Shown here: positions 18,448-27,605 of the stretch, piece by piece
Layout: each line of letters opens with the position of its first letter
Numbering within the stretch: the stretch's first letter is position 1
Assembly (NCBI RefSeq): GCF_021502585.1
Contig: NZ_JAKFGM010000002.1
Coordinates: 558,501-622,500, forward strand
Length of the DNA: 64,000 nt
Origin: Sphingomonas cremea
GTDB taxonomy: Bacteria > Pseudomonadota > Alphaproteobacteria > Sphingomonadales > Sphingomonadaceae
Direction: 5' to 3'
The notes under the pieces: generated by a model
The model's database searches: none
The model's input: the letters and a program-made list of their open reading frames with translations, nothing else
What the model was told of the DNA's origin: nothing
Program-made: the position numbers and the translations under genes

Positions 18448-19407
18448 TCAATAGCGGAGAGCAGCTGCGCCCCAAGTAAACCCTCCGCCCATCGCTTCGA
18501 GGATCAAAAGGTCGCCACGCTTGATCCTTCCGTCGCGCACCGCGACATCGAGCGCCAGCGGCACGGATGCCGCCGAGGTATTGGCATGACGATCGACGGT
18601 GACCACCACTTTCTCCGCGGGCAGGCCAAGCTTGCGCGCCGTCGCATCGAGAATGCGGGCATTGGCCTGGTGGGGTACGACCCAATCGATATCGGTCGAG
18701 GTCAGCCCCGCATCCGATAGCACTTCGTTGAGCACATCGGCGAGATTGACGACCGCATGGCGAAACACCTCGCGGCCTTTCATGCGAAGCTTGCCGACGG
18801 TGCCGGTCGTCGACGGACCACCGTCGACGAACAGCAGGCCGTTGTGGCGGCCGTCGGCATGGAGTTTGGTCGACAGGATCCCGGACTCACCTTCTTGGGC
18901 CTCGAGCACGACCGCCCCGGCGCCGTCGCCGAACAGGACGCAGGTGGTGCGGTCCTCCCAATCGAGGATGCGGCTGAAGGTTTCCGAGCCAATTACCAGA
19001 GCGCGCTTTGCGTTGCCGCCGCGAAGCATCGAATCGGCGACCGTCAGCGCGTAAAGAAATCCGGTACAAACGGCATGAACGTCGAAGGCGATGCAATCGT
19101 CGATCCCAAGCAGCGCCTGGACCTTGGTGGCGGACGAAGGAAAGGTCTGATCGGGGGTCGCCGTGGCCAGCACGATCAGCCCGATGTCGTTTGGCCCAAG
19201 TCCGGCCGCATCCAGCGCCTTGCGGCATGCTTCGACCGCCAGCGTGGCAGTAGTTTCGCCATCGGCGGCGACGTAGCGACTGCGTATTCCGGTCCGTTCG
19301 ACGATCCATTCGTCGGACGTATCGACCTGCCCCGCCAGCTCCGCATTATCGACACGTCGAGCTGGAAGTGCCGATCCAGTCCCTTTGACAACGGAACGAA
19401 GGGTCAT
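18448..19407 (-). CDS. fabH: Beta-ketoacyl-ACP synthase III
   Basis: Condenses acetyl-CoA with malonyl-ACP to start type II fatty acid synthesis. The 319-residue protein has the complete triad: C114 in VHAVCTGF, H245 in [10 protein letters not shown] and N275 in RHANTSAAS. Length and motifs are ordinary for FabH. Its ATG overlaps the plsX stop (ATGA). The 112 bases between its stop and ihfA may carry an internal promoter, but no clear boxes were seen. Confidence 0.96.
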   Translation of the reverse strand: MTLRSVVKGTGSALPARRVDNAELAGQVDTSDEWIVERTGIRSRYVAADGETTATLAVEACRKALDAAGLGPNDIGLIVLATATPDQTFPSSATKVQALLGIDDCIAFDVHAVCTGFLYALTVADSMLRGGNAKRALVIGSETFSRILDWEDRTTCVLFGDGAGAVVLEAQEGESGILSTKLHADGRHNGLLFVDGGPSTTGTVGKLRMKGREVFRHAVVNLADVLNEVLSDAGLTSTDIDWVVPHQANARILDATARKLGLPAEKVVVTVDRHANTSAASVPLALDVAVRDGRIKRGDLLILEAMGGGFTWGAAALRY

Positions 19408-20453
19408 TCGGCAGCCTCACCATTGAATGCATGGGCGCGGAAATTATCCAGATCCTCGCCAATCTTGCGGGTAATATCGTTGCGTACCATCGATGCGGCC
19501 ACGCCAATTGCGTTGGCGACGCCCTTGTAATTGGCTCCCCCGTGGCTCTTCACCACAAGTCCGTTCAAGCCAAGGAAAACCGCGCCGTTATGGTTGTTGG
19601 GGTCAAGGTGGACCTTAAGCAGGTTGAGCGCGGGTTTGGAAAGCGCGAAGCCTGCCTTTGAGCGCAAGGACGATGTGAACGCGCGGCGCAGCAGGTCGGT
19701 AACGAAACGCGCGGTGCCCTCAGCGGTCTTCAGCGCAATATTTCCGGAGAATCCATCGGTAACGACGACATCGATATCACCGCGACTCAGTCGGTCGCCT
19801 TCCGTGAATCCTTCGAAACGCAGAGGTAGATAATCTGCGTCGCGGAGCAGCCCCGCGGCCTCTTTCAGTTCATCGGTGCCCTTCAGTTCCTCGGTGCCGA
19901 TGTTGAGCAGCTTGACCCGGGGCTTGGAGATGCCGAGCACAGTACGCGAATAGGCCGAACCCATCACCGCAAACTGGACGAGGTTCTGTGCATCGCATTC
20001 GGTATTGGCGCCAAGGTCGAGCATCACGCAGTCGGTCGTGCCCAAGGTCGGCAATAGGGCGGCCAGCGCCGGCCGGTCGATGCCCGGCATGGTGCGGAGG
20101 GCCAGCTTGGCCATAGCCATCAGCGCGCCGGTGTTACCGCCCGAAAGTGCTGCGTGGGCCGCACCTTCCTTTACCGCATTGATCGCCAGGCCCATCGATG
20201 TCGTCTTGGCACGCCGAATGGCCTGGCTCGGCTTTTCGGATGCTTCGATCGCATCGGTGCAATGGTGAAGCACTACCGAGTCGAACAAAGGCTGATGCTT
20301 GGCGAGTTCGGGCGCGATCTTTGCCTCGTCGCCGAACACCTCGAATCGAAGGACTCGATCCCGGCGGCGCGCGCGCGCCATCCCGGCGACCATGACCGCC
20401 GGGCCGATATCTCCACCCATGGCGTCAATCGCGATGCGCGGGCTCACGTCCAT
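19404..20453 (-). CDS. plsX: Phosphate acyltransferase
   Basis: PlsX makes acyl-phosphate from acyl-ACP for phospholipid synthesis through PlsY/PlsC. The 349-residue protein begins [18 protein letters not shown] and contains [20 protein letters not shown] and [17 protein letters not shown], all family signatures. It lies between rpmF and fabH, the usual bacterial arrangement, 29 bases after rpmF and overlapping fabH by four bases. Confidence 0.96.
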   Translation of the reverse strand: MDVSPRIAIDAMGGDIGPAVMVAGMARARRRDRVLRFEVFGDEAKIAPELAKHQPLFDSVVLHHCTDAIEASEKPSQAIRRAKTTSMGLAINAVKEGAAHAALSGGNTGALMAMAKLALRTMPGIDRPALAALLPTLGTTDCVMLDLGANTECDAQNLVQFAVMGSAYSRTVLGISKPRVKLLNIGTEELKGTDELKEAAGLLRDADYLPLRFEGFTEGDRLSRGDIDVVVTDGFSGNIALKTAEGTARFVTDLLRRAFTSSLRSKAGFALSKPALNLLKVHLDPNNHNGAVFLGLNGLVVKSHGGANYKGVANAIGVAASMVRNDITRKIGEDLDNFRAHAFNGEAAE

Positions 20454-20482
20454 GCGTGTTTCGCCCTCGTCCGCGTTGCCGC

Positions 20483-20662
20483 TCAGGCCTCGGTCGAAAC
20501 GATCTCGCGGCCGTTATAGTGGCCGCAGGCCGAGCAGAGGTTGTGCGGGAGCTTGAGCTCCCCGCAATTCGGGCATTCCTGGAAGCTCGCCGGGCTCAGC
20601 GCATGGTGGCTGCGGCGCATGTTGCGCTTCGAGGGCGAGGTTTTTCTCTTAGGGACGGCCAT
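20483..20662 (-). CDS. rpmF: 50S ribosomal protein L32
   Basis: A 59-residue protein starting [20 protein letters not shown], typical of L32. The zinc ribbon is intact: C30-x2-C33 and C43-x2-C46. AGGAAGAG lies upstream of the ATG. It heads the rpmF-plsX-fabH-ihfA-merR series. The 138 bases upstream (20663-20800) probably contain the operon promoter; I see no tRNA or other gene there. Confidence 0.96.
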   Translation of the reverse strand: MAVPKRKTSPSKRNMRRSHHALSPASFQECPNCGELKLPHNLCSACGHYNGREIVSTEA

Positions 20663-20800
20663 CTCGGCTCTTCCTTAAATCAGATGCACAAAAAAATTGG
20701 CGACTCTCCTCGCCCAGCTCATCGGGTTAACCCGCGGCGGCGGCCGGATCGTCGCGAACGAAGGGGCCCTATAGCGAAATGGCGGCGAGACGCAAGCGCT

Positions 20801-21463
20801 TCACGCCCGCGCCAGCACCTTATCCGCAACGAAGGGATTGGTCGCCCGTTCATGCCCGAAGGTCGACATCGGCCCGTGGCCGGGAACGAAGTGGGTGTCG
20901 TCGCCCATTGGCCAAAGCCGGAGAGTGATCGAATCGAGTAGCTGCTGATGGTTGCCCCGCGGGAAATCGGTCCGCCCGATCGAGCCCTGAAACAATACGT
21001 CGCCGACCAGCGCCAACTTCGATCCGGGGTGATGGAAAACGATGTGGCCGGGCGTGTGCCCGGGGCAGTGGCGGACATCGAATGTCAGTTTTCCGACCGT
21101 TACGGTCTCGCCATCCTCCAGCCAGCGCTCGGGCTCAAACGGCTTACCTGGAACGCCATACCGCTTGCCGTCATCCTCCAGCCTGGAGATCCAGAAAATG
21201 TCGTCACGATGCGGCCCCTCGATCGGTACACCAAGTTCGGCGGCAAGAATGCCAGCCGACCCGCAATGATCGATATGCCCATGGGTGAGCAGGATCTTCT
21301 CGATCGTTACACCATGCTGGGTAGCCGCAGCCTTTAGCCGTTCAAGGTCGCCGCCCGGGTCGACAAAGGCGCCTAGCATCGTCTCCGTGCACCAAAGCAA
21401 AGTGCAGTTTTGCTGCAACGGCGTCACCGGAACGATCGCGGCCCTGAGTGGCGGGTTCGACAT
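20801..21463 (-). CDS. Metallo-beta-lactamase-fold hydrolase, glyoxalase-II-like
   Basis: About 220 residues with the metal motif LLTHGHIDHCG (HxHxDH), a second His in CPGHTPGHI, the bridging Asp in ALVGDVLFQGSIGRTDFP and a final His in FVPGHGPMSTFG. This matches the GloB2/YcbL group of small glyoxalase-II-like thioesterases, whose physiological substrate is unclear. It starts ten bases after the dipeptidase stop on the same strand, so the two form a likely operon. Confidence 0.88.
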   Translation of the reverse strand: MSNPPLRAAIVPVTPLQQNCTLLWCTETMLGAFVDPGGDLERLKAAATQHGVTIEKILLTHGHIDHCGSAGILAAELGVPIEGPHRDDIFWISRLEDDGKRYGVPGKPFEPERWLEDGETVTVGKLTFDVRHCPGHTPGHIVFHHPGSKLALVGDVLFQGSIGRTDFPRGNHQQLLDSITLRLWPMGDDTHFVPGHGPMSTFGHERATNPFVADKVLARA

Positions 21464-21473
21464 GACGAGGCGC

Positions 21474-22727
21474 CTAGGGAGCGGGCGGCAACTTGTCGAG
21501 CGCCGGCGCGACATCCTTCATCGACGCTGCGACCGTTTCGGTGCGGCGCAACACTCGAAGTACGTTACCGCCAGCCAGCTTGGCGAGGTCCTGGTCACTC
21601 CATCCGCGACGAATCAACTCTGCGAAGACCAGCGGATAGCTCTCAACACCAACCAGTCCGGTCGGCGAAAATGGGATTCCGTCGAAATCACCGCCAAGCC
21701 CGACATGGTCATGACCCGCGATTGCGACGACGTGCTCGATATGATCGGCGACATTTGTGACATCAGTGCGCGGGCGCGGATGTGCGTCTTCCCATGACTT
21801 GAGACCCGCTTCGACCGCCGCTTTGCTTGCTCGGTGGATGGCTTTCAATCGGGCTTCCTCGGCCGACTGAGCAGCGCCCCATTCCCACACATCCTTCGAC
21901 AGGAAGGGCGGAACGAAATTGACCATCACGACCCCTCCGTTCGCGGGCAGCAAGCGGAGGATCTCATCCGGCACGTTGCGGGGGTGACTGTTCAATCCGC
22001 CAGCCGAGCTGTGAGAGAAAATGACCGGCGAACGGCTCGCCTCGATCGCGTCGCGCATGGTCGCAGAGGATACATGGCTCAAATCCACAAGCATGCCGAG
22101 GCGGTTCATCTCGGCGACGACCTTAAGACCGAAGGGCGAGAGGCCGTCATATTTGGCCTCATCCGTAGCGCTGTCGGCCCATTCGGTGGTTTGGTTGTGG
22201 GTCAGCGTCATGTAGCGCGCGCCCAGTCGATAGAACTGGCGAAGTGCGGCAAAACTGCCACCTATCTGGCGTCCCCCTTCGATCCCGATCAGCGAAGCTA
22301 CCTTGCCCTTCTTGTGGATGCGGACGATGTCGTCGGCGGTGAGCGCGCGCTCCAGGTCGCTGGGATAGGCGGCGATCATCCGGTCGACGATGTCGATTTG
22401 CTCAATAGTTCTGCGGATCGCCTCGTCCCCAGTATATGTCCCATCAATATATACTGACCAGAACTGCCCACCCACGCGTCCGGCATGGAGCCGGGCCATG
22501 TCGGTCATCAGCGGATGGTCGGGCCACTTGTCAGTGCCGCTGGCGAGGTTGGCGACGCTATAACCATGGTTTTCCTGCAGCTGTTCGGCGATATCATTAT
22601 GGCCATCAATCAGTGGCGTTTGCTTGAGGATCCGGTCGATGCGAACCTGCACCTTGGGGTCGATCGATTGCTGGGCCATGGCTGAGGTCGAGAAAAGCAG
22701 GGCGGCAAGCAGGACTGCTGAACGCAT
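21474..22727 (-). CDS. Membrane dipeptidase, M19 family (canonical metal site)
   Basis: Secreted renal-dipeptidase-like zinc enzyme of 417 residues. The signal peptide ends near STSAMAQ. All expected ligands are visible: His and Asp in LIDGHNDIAEQ, Glu in LIGIEGGRQIG, His in LVDLSHVSS, His in VIFSHSSAGGL and Asp in GLGGDFDG. It should cleave dipeptides in the periplasm. ATG 22727 follows AAAGG by nine bases. Compare the degenerate M19 relative at 42254-43375. Confidence 0.92.
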   Translation of the reverse strand: MRSAVLLAALLFSTSAMAQQSIDPKVQVRIDRILKQTPLIDGHNDIAEQLQENHGYSVANLASGTDKWPDHPLMTDMARLHAGRVGGQFWSVYIDGTYTGDEAIRRTIEQIDIVDRMIAAYPSDLERALTADDIVRIHKKGKVASLIGIEGGRQIGGSFAALRQFYRLGARYMTLTHNQTTEWADSATDEAKYDGLSPFGLKVVAEMNRLGMLVDLSHVSSATMRDAIEASRSPVIFSHSSAGGLNSHPRNVPDEILRLLPANGGVVMVNFVPPFLSKDVWEWGAAQSAEEARLKAIHRASKAAVEAGLKSWEDAHPRPRTDVTNVADHIEHVVAIAGHDHVGLGGDFDGIPFSPTGLVGVESYPLVFAELIRRGWSDQDLAKLAGGNVLRVLRRTETVAASMKDVAPALDKLPPAP

Positions 22728-22800
22728 CAATTTGGACCTTTGGGACGGTTGTCGGTGACGAGGCTTTACGGGCGGCTGACAATAGGGGCAATGGCGGTCA

Positions 22801-24546
22801 ATGATCGTCCTTTTCGATGATGCACGCAAAGGAGGAGCGCCGCCGCGACTTTATCGCCAGCCGGCCGAGCTCATCATTGCACGGGAATTGGACGATGTGG
22901 GGCCTGCACTCGAAACCGTCCGCAACGGGCTGCGGGCGGGAAAGCATGCCGCAGGCTATCTGGCCTATGAAGCCGGCTATGCCTTTGATCCCAAGTTAAG
23001 GTCGAGTGCCCGCATTGGCGAAGGCCCATTGCTTTGCTTCGGCCTTTATCAAGGCTCAGAAACGCCGCACCCGCCAGAACTTTTTCACTCGCCCGACGGC
23101 GCTTTCATCGGCCCCATCCATCCCCGCATAAGCCAGGGCGCGTATGCCAAAGCGGTGGCGCAGGTCCACGAGCATTTGTTTGCAGGCGATTTCTACCAGG
23201 CCAACCTGACATTCGGCTGTGACGTTGCCGTGGCGGGCAATCCCCTGGCGCTCTACGCGCGCCTCCGGCGCTCTTCTCTGGCGGGTTGGGGCGGAGTGCT
23301 GATTCATGAAGATCGCGCCCTTATCTCCCTTTCGCCCGAGCAATTCTTCACTATCCAACGCGGTATCGTTGAGGCGCGGCCGATGAAAGGCACGGCTCCG
23401 CGTCGAGTCGATCCTGCGGCGGACAGGGCGGAGGCCGAGGCACTTGCGGCCGATGAAAAGCAGCGCGCCGAAAACCTGATGATCGTCGATCTCATGCGGA
23501 ACGACCTCGCCAGGGTATCGATCGCAGGCACAGTGGCAGTGCCGGAACTGTTCAAGGTCGAGGCCTATCCAACTGTTCACCAGATGGTGAGCAGGATTAC
23601 TTCCCGCCTCCGACCCGAATGCGACGCGGTCGACCTGCTCCAGACCATTTTCCCATGTGGGTCCGTTACCGGTGCGCCAAAGGTGGCGGCGATCGAAGCG
23701 CTTGCTCGGCTCGAGCCAGAGCCGCGCGGGGCCTATACGGGATCAATGGGTTGGATCGAGCCCAATAGCCAAGGCGATGCCGGCGACGCTGCCTTCAACG
23801 TCCTCATCCGGACGCTGGAATGGCACGTGGGATCAACAAAAGCGCGGTTGGGACTCGGCTCGGGGCTTGTGGTCGACAGCAACGCGGGCAATGAATGGGC
23901 CGAGTGCCTGCTCAAGGGGGATTTCGTGCGACGGGAAGTCCAGGACTTTGACCTGATCGAAACCATGGGGTTCGACCCATCTGAGGGTATTATCGAACTG
24001 GAGCGGCACCTCGACCGGATGAAGAATTCTGCTGCCGATCTCGATTTCCAATTTGACCGGCATGCGGCCCGCAACGAGCTTCAGGCGGCGACATTCGGTC
24101 GCAAACAGCGAGCGATGGTCCGGCTGCTCCTTTCGCGCAGCGGTTCCATGGCGATCCAGCTGAAATCCTATGACGACCCCGATATGCTGCCGGTCCGCGT
24201 CGCCGTGCGCCCACTACCGGTCGACCCAAGTGATTTCAGGTTACGTTATAAGACGACTGACCGGCGTTTTCTCGACTTGGCTCGCCAGCGCGAGGGTGAA
24301 TATGAGACGGTGTTCGTCGATCCAGATGGGCAGCTGACCGAAGGCAGCCGGACCAGCATCTTCGTCGAGCGCGACGGCAAGCTGCTGACGCCACCGCTGT
24401 CTCGTGGCCTGATGCCGGGGATACTCCGTGCGAAGCTGATCGACGAGGGCAGGGCGCAAGAGGCTGAATTGACGCCCGCCGATCTCGAAGGCGGCTTTTA
24501 CGTCGGCAATATCGTTCGAGGACTGATCCCCGCTAAAATTGCCTAA
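22801..24546 (+). CDS. pabB: Fused aminodeoxychorismate synthase component I and aminodeoxychorismate lyase
   Basis: A 581-residue PabB-PabC fusion for 4-aminobenzoate (folate) synthesis. Residues 1 to about 370 are the chorismate-binding domain with MIVDLMRNDLARVS, FPCGSVTGAPKVAAIEAL and RGAYTGSMGW. From about 385 a class IV aminotransferase fold follows (LIETMGFDPSEGI); the PLP lysine is probably in RYKTTDRR. The glutamine amidotransferase PabA is not in the window. The stop overlaps the stop of pdeM on the other strand by four bases. Confidence 0.92.
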   Translation: MIVLFDDARKGGAPPRLYRQPAELIIARELDDVGPALETVRNGLRAGKHAAGYLAYEAGYAFDPKLRSSARIGEGPLLCFGLYQGSETPHPPELFHSPDGAFIGPIHPRISQGAYAKAVAQVHEHLFAGDFYQANLTFGCDVAVAGNPLALYARLRRSSLAGWGGVLIHEDRALISLSPEQFFTIQRGIVEARPMKGTAPRRVDPAADRAEAEALAADEKQRAENLMIVDLMRNDLARVSIAGTVAVPELFKVEAYPTVHQMVSRITSRLRPECDAVDLLQTIFPCGSVTGAPKVAAIEALARLEPEPRGAYTGSMGWIEPNSQGDAGDAAFNVLIRTLEWHVGSTKARLGLGSGLVVDSNAGNEWAECLLKGDFVRREVQDFDLIETMGFDPSEGIIELERHLDRMKNSAADLDFQFDRHAARNELQAATFGRKQRAMVRLLLSRSGSMAIQLKSYDDPDMLPVRVAVRPLPVDPSDFRLRYKTTDRRFLDLARQREGEYETVFVDPDGQLTEGSRTSIFVERDGKLLTPPLSRGLMPGILRAKLIDEGRAQEAELTPADLEGGFYVGNIVRGLIPAKIA

Positions 24547-25205
24547 GCGGCGATCGGAAAGCGCAGCAGACGGCCGGTTACGGGGATAAGCGCGGAGGCG
24601 CCGGGCCCAACCTTGCGCAGAATTTCGGGATGTCCTGCGTCGAGGCCGCCGGTAAATGCGCCATAGGCCGGCAAGATGAGTTTGCTCTTGCTTTCCACAA
24701 AGCAGCGCCGCGACACGGTCCGGCCTTTCATGTTGAGCCGCAGCTTGGGATGGAAATGGCCGGACATCTCGGGTCGCGGATCATGCTCCACGGCCTCGTG
24801 CCGAAGCATGATTCCGTCGACCTCGCACTCTTCCTCGATCCGGCCACCGCAATGGTCGACGAATCCAGCGTCGTGATTGCCCACGATCCAAAACCAATCG
24901 AGCCGGGTCGTCATGGAATTGAGCAGGGCGCGAGCGGTGGCGGGCAGGCGATCGCAACCATGTTTGTCATGGAAGTTGTCACCCAGGCAGTAGAGTCGAG
25001 TAACCCCAGTCCGGTCAATCTCCCGCTCGAGCGCCCCCAAAGTTGCAATTGAATCGTAAGGCGGAAGCATCTGCCCCAAGCGCGCAAACCAACTCGCCTT
25101 TTCAAGGTGCAGGTCGGCGACCAATAGCGCCTGCTGCGCAGGCCAATGGAGCGCTCCTTCAGGGCTAGCGAAGAATGACTGTCGTGCGAACGAAAGGGGA
25201 ACCAT
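24543..25205 (-). CDS. pdeM: Ligase-associated DNA damage response endonuclease PdeM
   Basis: Calcineurin-like metallophosphoesterase of 220 residues with the motifs LLVADLHLEK, YCLGDNFHD, IVGNHDAGF and MSGHFHPKL. The opening VADLHLEKASWFARLGQMLPPYD is typical of PdeM, which occurs with a DEXH helicase, an exonuclease and an ATP-dependent ligase in a predicted DNA repair system. The helicase and exonuclease lie at 27.6-31.0 kb, separated by three unrelated genes. The exoribonuclease gene lies 29 bases upstream on the same strand. Confidence 0.9.
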   Translation of the reverse strand: MVPLSFARQSFFASPEGALHWPAQQALLVADLHLEKASWFARLGQMLPPYDSIATLGALEREIDRTGVTRLYCLGDNFHDKHGCDRLPATARALLNSMTTRLDWFWIVGNHDAGFVDHCGGRIEEECEVDGIMLRHEAVEHDPRPEMSGHFHPKLRLNMKGRTVSRRCFVESKSKLILPAYGAFTGGLDAGHPEILRKVGPGASALIPVTGRLLRFPIAA

Positions 25206-25234
25206 GGATTCGGGCTGTAGCCCGATTATTGCAG

Positions 25235-25690
25235 CTATTCCAAATGGTTCATGATGTGATCGCGCAATGCGCGGGCATCATGCAAGGCATTGTGGGGAAC
25301 GACGCTGTTGGTAGACGGGGAAAAACCATGAAGCGGGACCAGGTGGAGGCTAAGCGGCGGAACGTGCACCATCATTCCGGGGCTCGTGACCAGCAGCATC
25401 GCGATTTGCGCCAAATCCTCGGGCCAGTCTGCCACGATATCGGGCGCCGAATCATGCTCGATCCACGCGGCCAGCGCCTCAGCAGCAGCCCGGCGTGCAA
25501 GGCGCGGGCCTTTCAGCTGTTCGGGGACCATGTCGAGGAACGGAAGGACGTGCTGCTGAACCCACGGGTCTAGGGGCGCGTCGCATTCAAGCGTGACGTA
25601 GAATTCTTCACTGCCGTCTTCGGGCACAAGGGCAAGGCTGAGCAGCGCGCCGCCAAAGCCATTATATTCCGTGTCGAGAAAATAGCGCAT
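25235..25690 (-). CDS. DEDDh-type 3'-5' exoribonuclease-like protein (Rv2179c-like)
   Basis: About 151 residues with the acidic pattern of RNase T-like exonucleases: MRYFLDTEYNGFG (first D and E), PDIVADWPEDLAQ (third acid) and VVPHNALHDARALRDH (His and last Asp). Rv2179c of mycobacteria, a related small protein, is a 3'-5' exoribonuclease. The natural substrate here is unknown. ATG 25690 starts directly at the domain. It is probably cotranscribed with pdeM. Confidence 0.8.
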   Translation of the reverse strand: MRYFLDTEYNGFGGALLSLALVPEDGSEEFYVTLECDAPLDPWVQQHVLPFLDMVPEQLKGPRLARRAAAEALAAWIEHDSAPDIVADWPEDLAQIAMLLVTSPGMMVHVPPLSLHLVPLHGFSPSTNSVVPHNALHDARALRDHIMNHLE

Positions 25691-25764
25691 GCAAGACCAC
25701 TCTGGACGAGTGGCCGCCAACGTTCCAGTCTCGATCCCGCAAAGACATTCGGAGGGGATCGACC

Positions 25765-27279
25765 ATGAAGAGAATATTGGCTGGAACTGCGCTGGCCCTG
25801 GCTCTCATCGCCACTGGCCCGGCTATGGCAAAGCCCGGCGACCCAGGCAGGGAGAAGGTGGTCGCGGCGATCAAGTCCGATCATGATGCGTCGATCGAAC
25901 GGCTGCGAAAATGGATTGCGCTGCCGACCATCGCCAACATGGGCATCAATCATCGCGAGGGCGCGGAATATATGCGGCAGCTGGCGCTGGATGCCGGGTT
26001 CCAGCAGGCCAAGGTTATCGCCACCGATGGCGTTCCGGGCGTGTTCGCCACACTCGATGCCGGTGCCAAAGATACGCTGGCGATCTACTTCATGTACGAC
26101 GTCAAACATTATGACCCGGCGGAATGGTCCTCGCCGCCGCTGGAAGGCAAGATCGTCGACCGCCCGGGCGAGGGCAAGGCGCTAATCGGCCGCGGCGCAG
26201 TCAATCAGAAAGGACCGGAGACGGCGTTCCTGACAGCGTTGCGTGCGTTCCGAACCGCCGGCGTGAAGCTGCCGGTCAACCTGGTGTTCGTGGCCGAGGG
26301 TGAGGAGGAGATTGCTTCGCCGCACTTCGCTCAGGTCGTCAACCAGCCCGAGGTTCGCGCTGCCCTGGAAAAGGCCGTTGGCATCATCATTCCGTCGGCA
26401 AGCCAATCGGTCGACGGTCAGGTGACGCTGCTCTTGGGAGCCAAAGGCGCGGTCGAACTGCAGCTGATCTCCAGCGGCGAGAAATGGGGCCGAGGCCCGA
26501 ACAAGGACATTCATTCCAGCCTGATGGCCAACGTCGACAGCCCGGCCTGGCACCTGATCAAGGCGCTCAATACGCTCGTTGCGGATGACGGCCATACACC
26601 TGCGATCGACGGGTGGTTCGAAAATGTGAAGCCATTAACCGCGCGACAGAAGGAACTTATTGCTGCCGATGTGGCTGCCGGCAATGAGGCCGACGAGATG
26701 AAAGTGCTTGTTATCAAGCATTGGTACAAGGATGAGGACTATCTGACTGCGTCTTACCGGCTGGCCGAGCAGCCCACGGTCAATATCCAGGGCTTGGTCA
26801 GCGGTTATATGGGGCCGGGCGGCAAGACGGTCTTGCCGGGCAGGGCGGAGGCCAAGATTGACCTTCGGCTGGTGCCGGACATGACCAAGGACGAGGCAGT
26901 ATCGAAATTGAAGTCACACCTCGCAAAGCGAGGATTCGGCGATATCGAGGTCAATGTCAGCGGTGGCTATGGCCCAAATCAGACCGATGAAAATAGCCCG
27001 CTGATCAAGGCAGAGCAGGCGACGCTTGCGGACGCAAAAATCCCTGCGACTTTGTCGGCGCGCTCAGCCGGGAGTTGGCCGGGCGTGGTGTTCACTGGTC
27101 CGCCGCTGCACCTGCCGGCCGGCCAATTCGGAGGCGGGCGGGGCGGCGGCGCTCATGCACCCGACGAATGGTTGCTGATAGACAGCAGCAATCCGAAGGT
27201 GCTCGGCTTCGATGGCCAGGCCATTCTTTACGCCGACTTCCTTTATGAGGTTGCGCGGACGGCAAAAGCGAAGCGCTAG
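25765..27279 (+). CDS. M20-family peptidase homologue with altered metal ligands
   Basis: Secreted protein of 504 residues with a signal peptide ending near PAMAK. It has the M20 architecture: catalytic half, dimerisation domain (about 220-390) and C-terminal catalytic segment. The Glu pair in VAEGEEEIASPH and the last His in GGGAHAPDEW are present. The first metal ligand His of the HxD motif is Met (M110 in YFMYDVKHYD) and the metal-bridging Asp is Asn (N147 in GRGAVNQKGP). It may be a distinct subfamily with shifted ligands (H115 is nearby) rather than a dead enzyme. The stop overlaps the neighbouring lipoprotein stop. Confidence 0.82.
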   Translation: MKRILAGTALALALIATGPAMAKPGDPGREKVVAAIKSDHDASIERLRKWIALPTIANMGINHREGAEYMRQLALDAGFQQAKVIATDGVPGVFATLDAGAKDTLAIYFMYDVKHYDPAEWSSPPLEGKIVDRPGEGKALIGRGAVNQKGPETAFLTALRAFRTAGVKLPVNLVFVAEGEEEIASPHFAQVVNQPEVRAALEKAVGIIIPSASQSVDGQVTLLLGAKGAVELQLISSGEKWGRGPNKDIHSSLMANVDSPAWHLIKALNTLVADDGHTPAIDGWFENVKPLTARQKELIAADVAAGNEADEMKVLVIKHWYKDEDYLTASYRLAEQPTVNIQGLVSGYMGPGGKTVLPGRAEAKIDLRLVPDMTKDEAVSKLKSHLAKRGFGDIEVNVSGGYGPNQTDENSPLIKAEQATLADAKIPATLSARSAGSWPGVVFTGPPLHLPAGQFGGGRGGGAHAPDEWLLIDSSNPKVLGFDGQAILYADFLYEVARTAKAKR

Positions 27280-27566
27280 CTTGCCGGCGGCGATGGAGGC
27301 GCGGGCGGGCAAGCCTCGCCCCGCTCGGCCGCCTTTCTGCAGGTACTTTCGCGCTCGCGAGCTTCCCGGCCGGCCTTTTCTTCGGCCTTTCGGAGCTCGC
27401 GGCCGCGCTTCTCGTCGGCTTCAGATTGGCTGGTGGTTGCCACGTCGACGCCCTTTGAGACGGCCTTGACAGGTAATGTAGCGATGTCGACCGCAGCATC
27501 AGCAACGCTGGCTACAACGCAGCCGGAAAGGGCAAGAGCAAGTACAGGCAGGACTAGAACGCGCAT
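27276..27566 (-). CDS. Small predicted lipoprotein, unrecognised
   Basis: A 96-residue protein with a lipoprotein signal (VLALALSGC, lipid-attached Cys at 15). A short hydrophobic stretch (VASVADAAVDIATLPVKAVSKG) is followed by a highly charged Lys/Glu/Arg helix and a Pro-rich tail. No enzymatic domain is visible. It lies 39 bases after the helicase stop region on the other side and may be cotranscribed with it only if transcription enters from upstream; no evidence either way. Confidence 0.7.
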   Translation of the reverse strand: MRVLVLPVLALALSGCVVASVADAAVDIATLPVKAVSKGVDVATTSQSEADEKRGRELRKAEEKAGREARERESTCRKAAERGEACPPAPPSPPAS

Positions 27567-27605
27567 CGTGCCCTCTTAGCGAACCCGATATTGAAGCAGA
27601 ATGAA

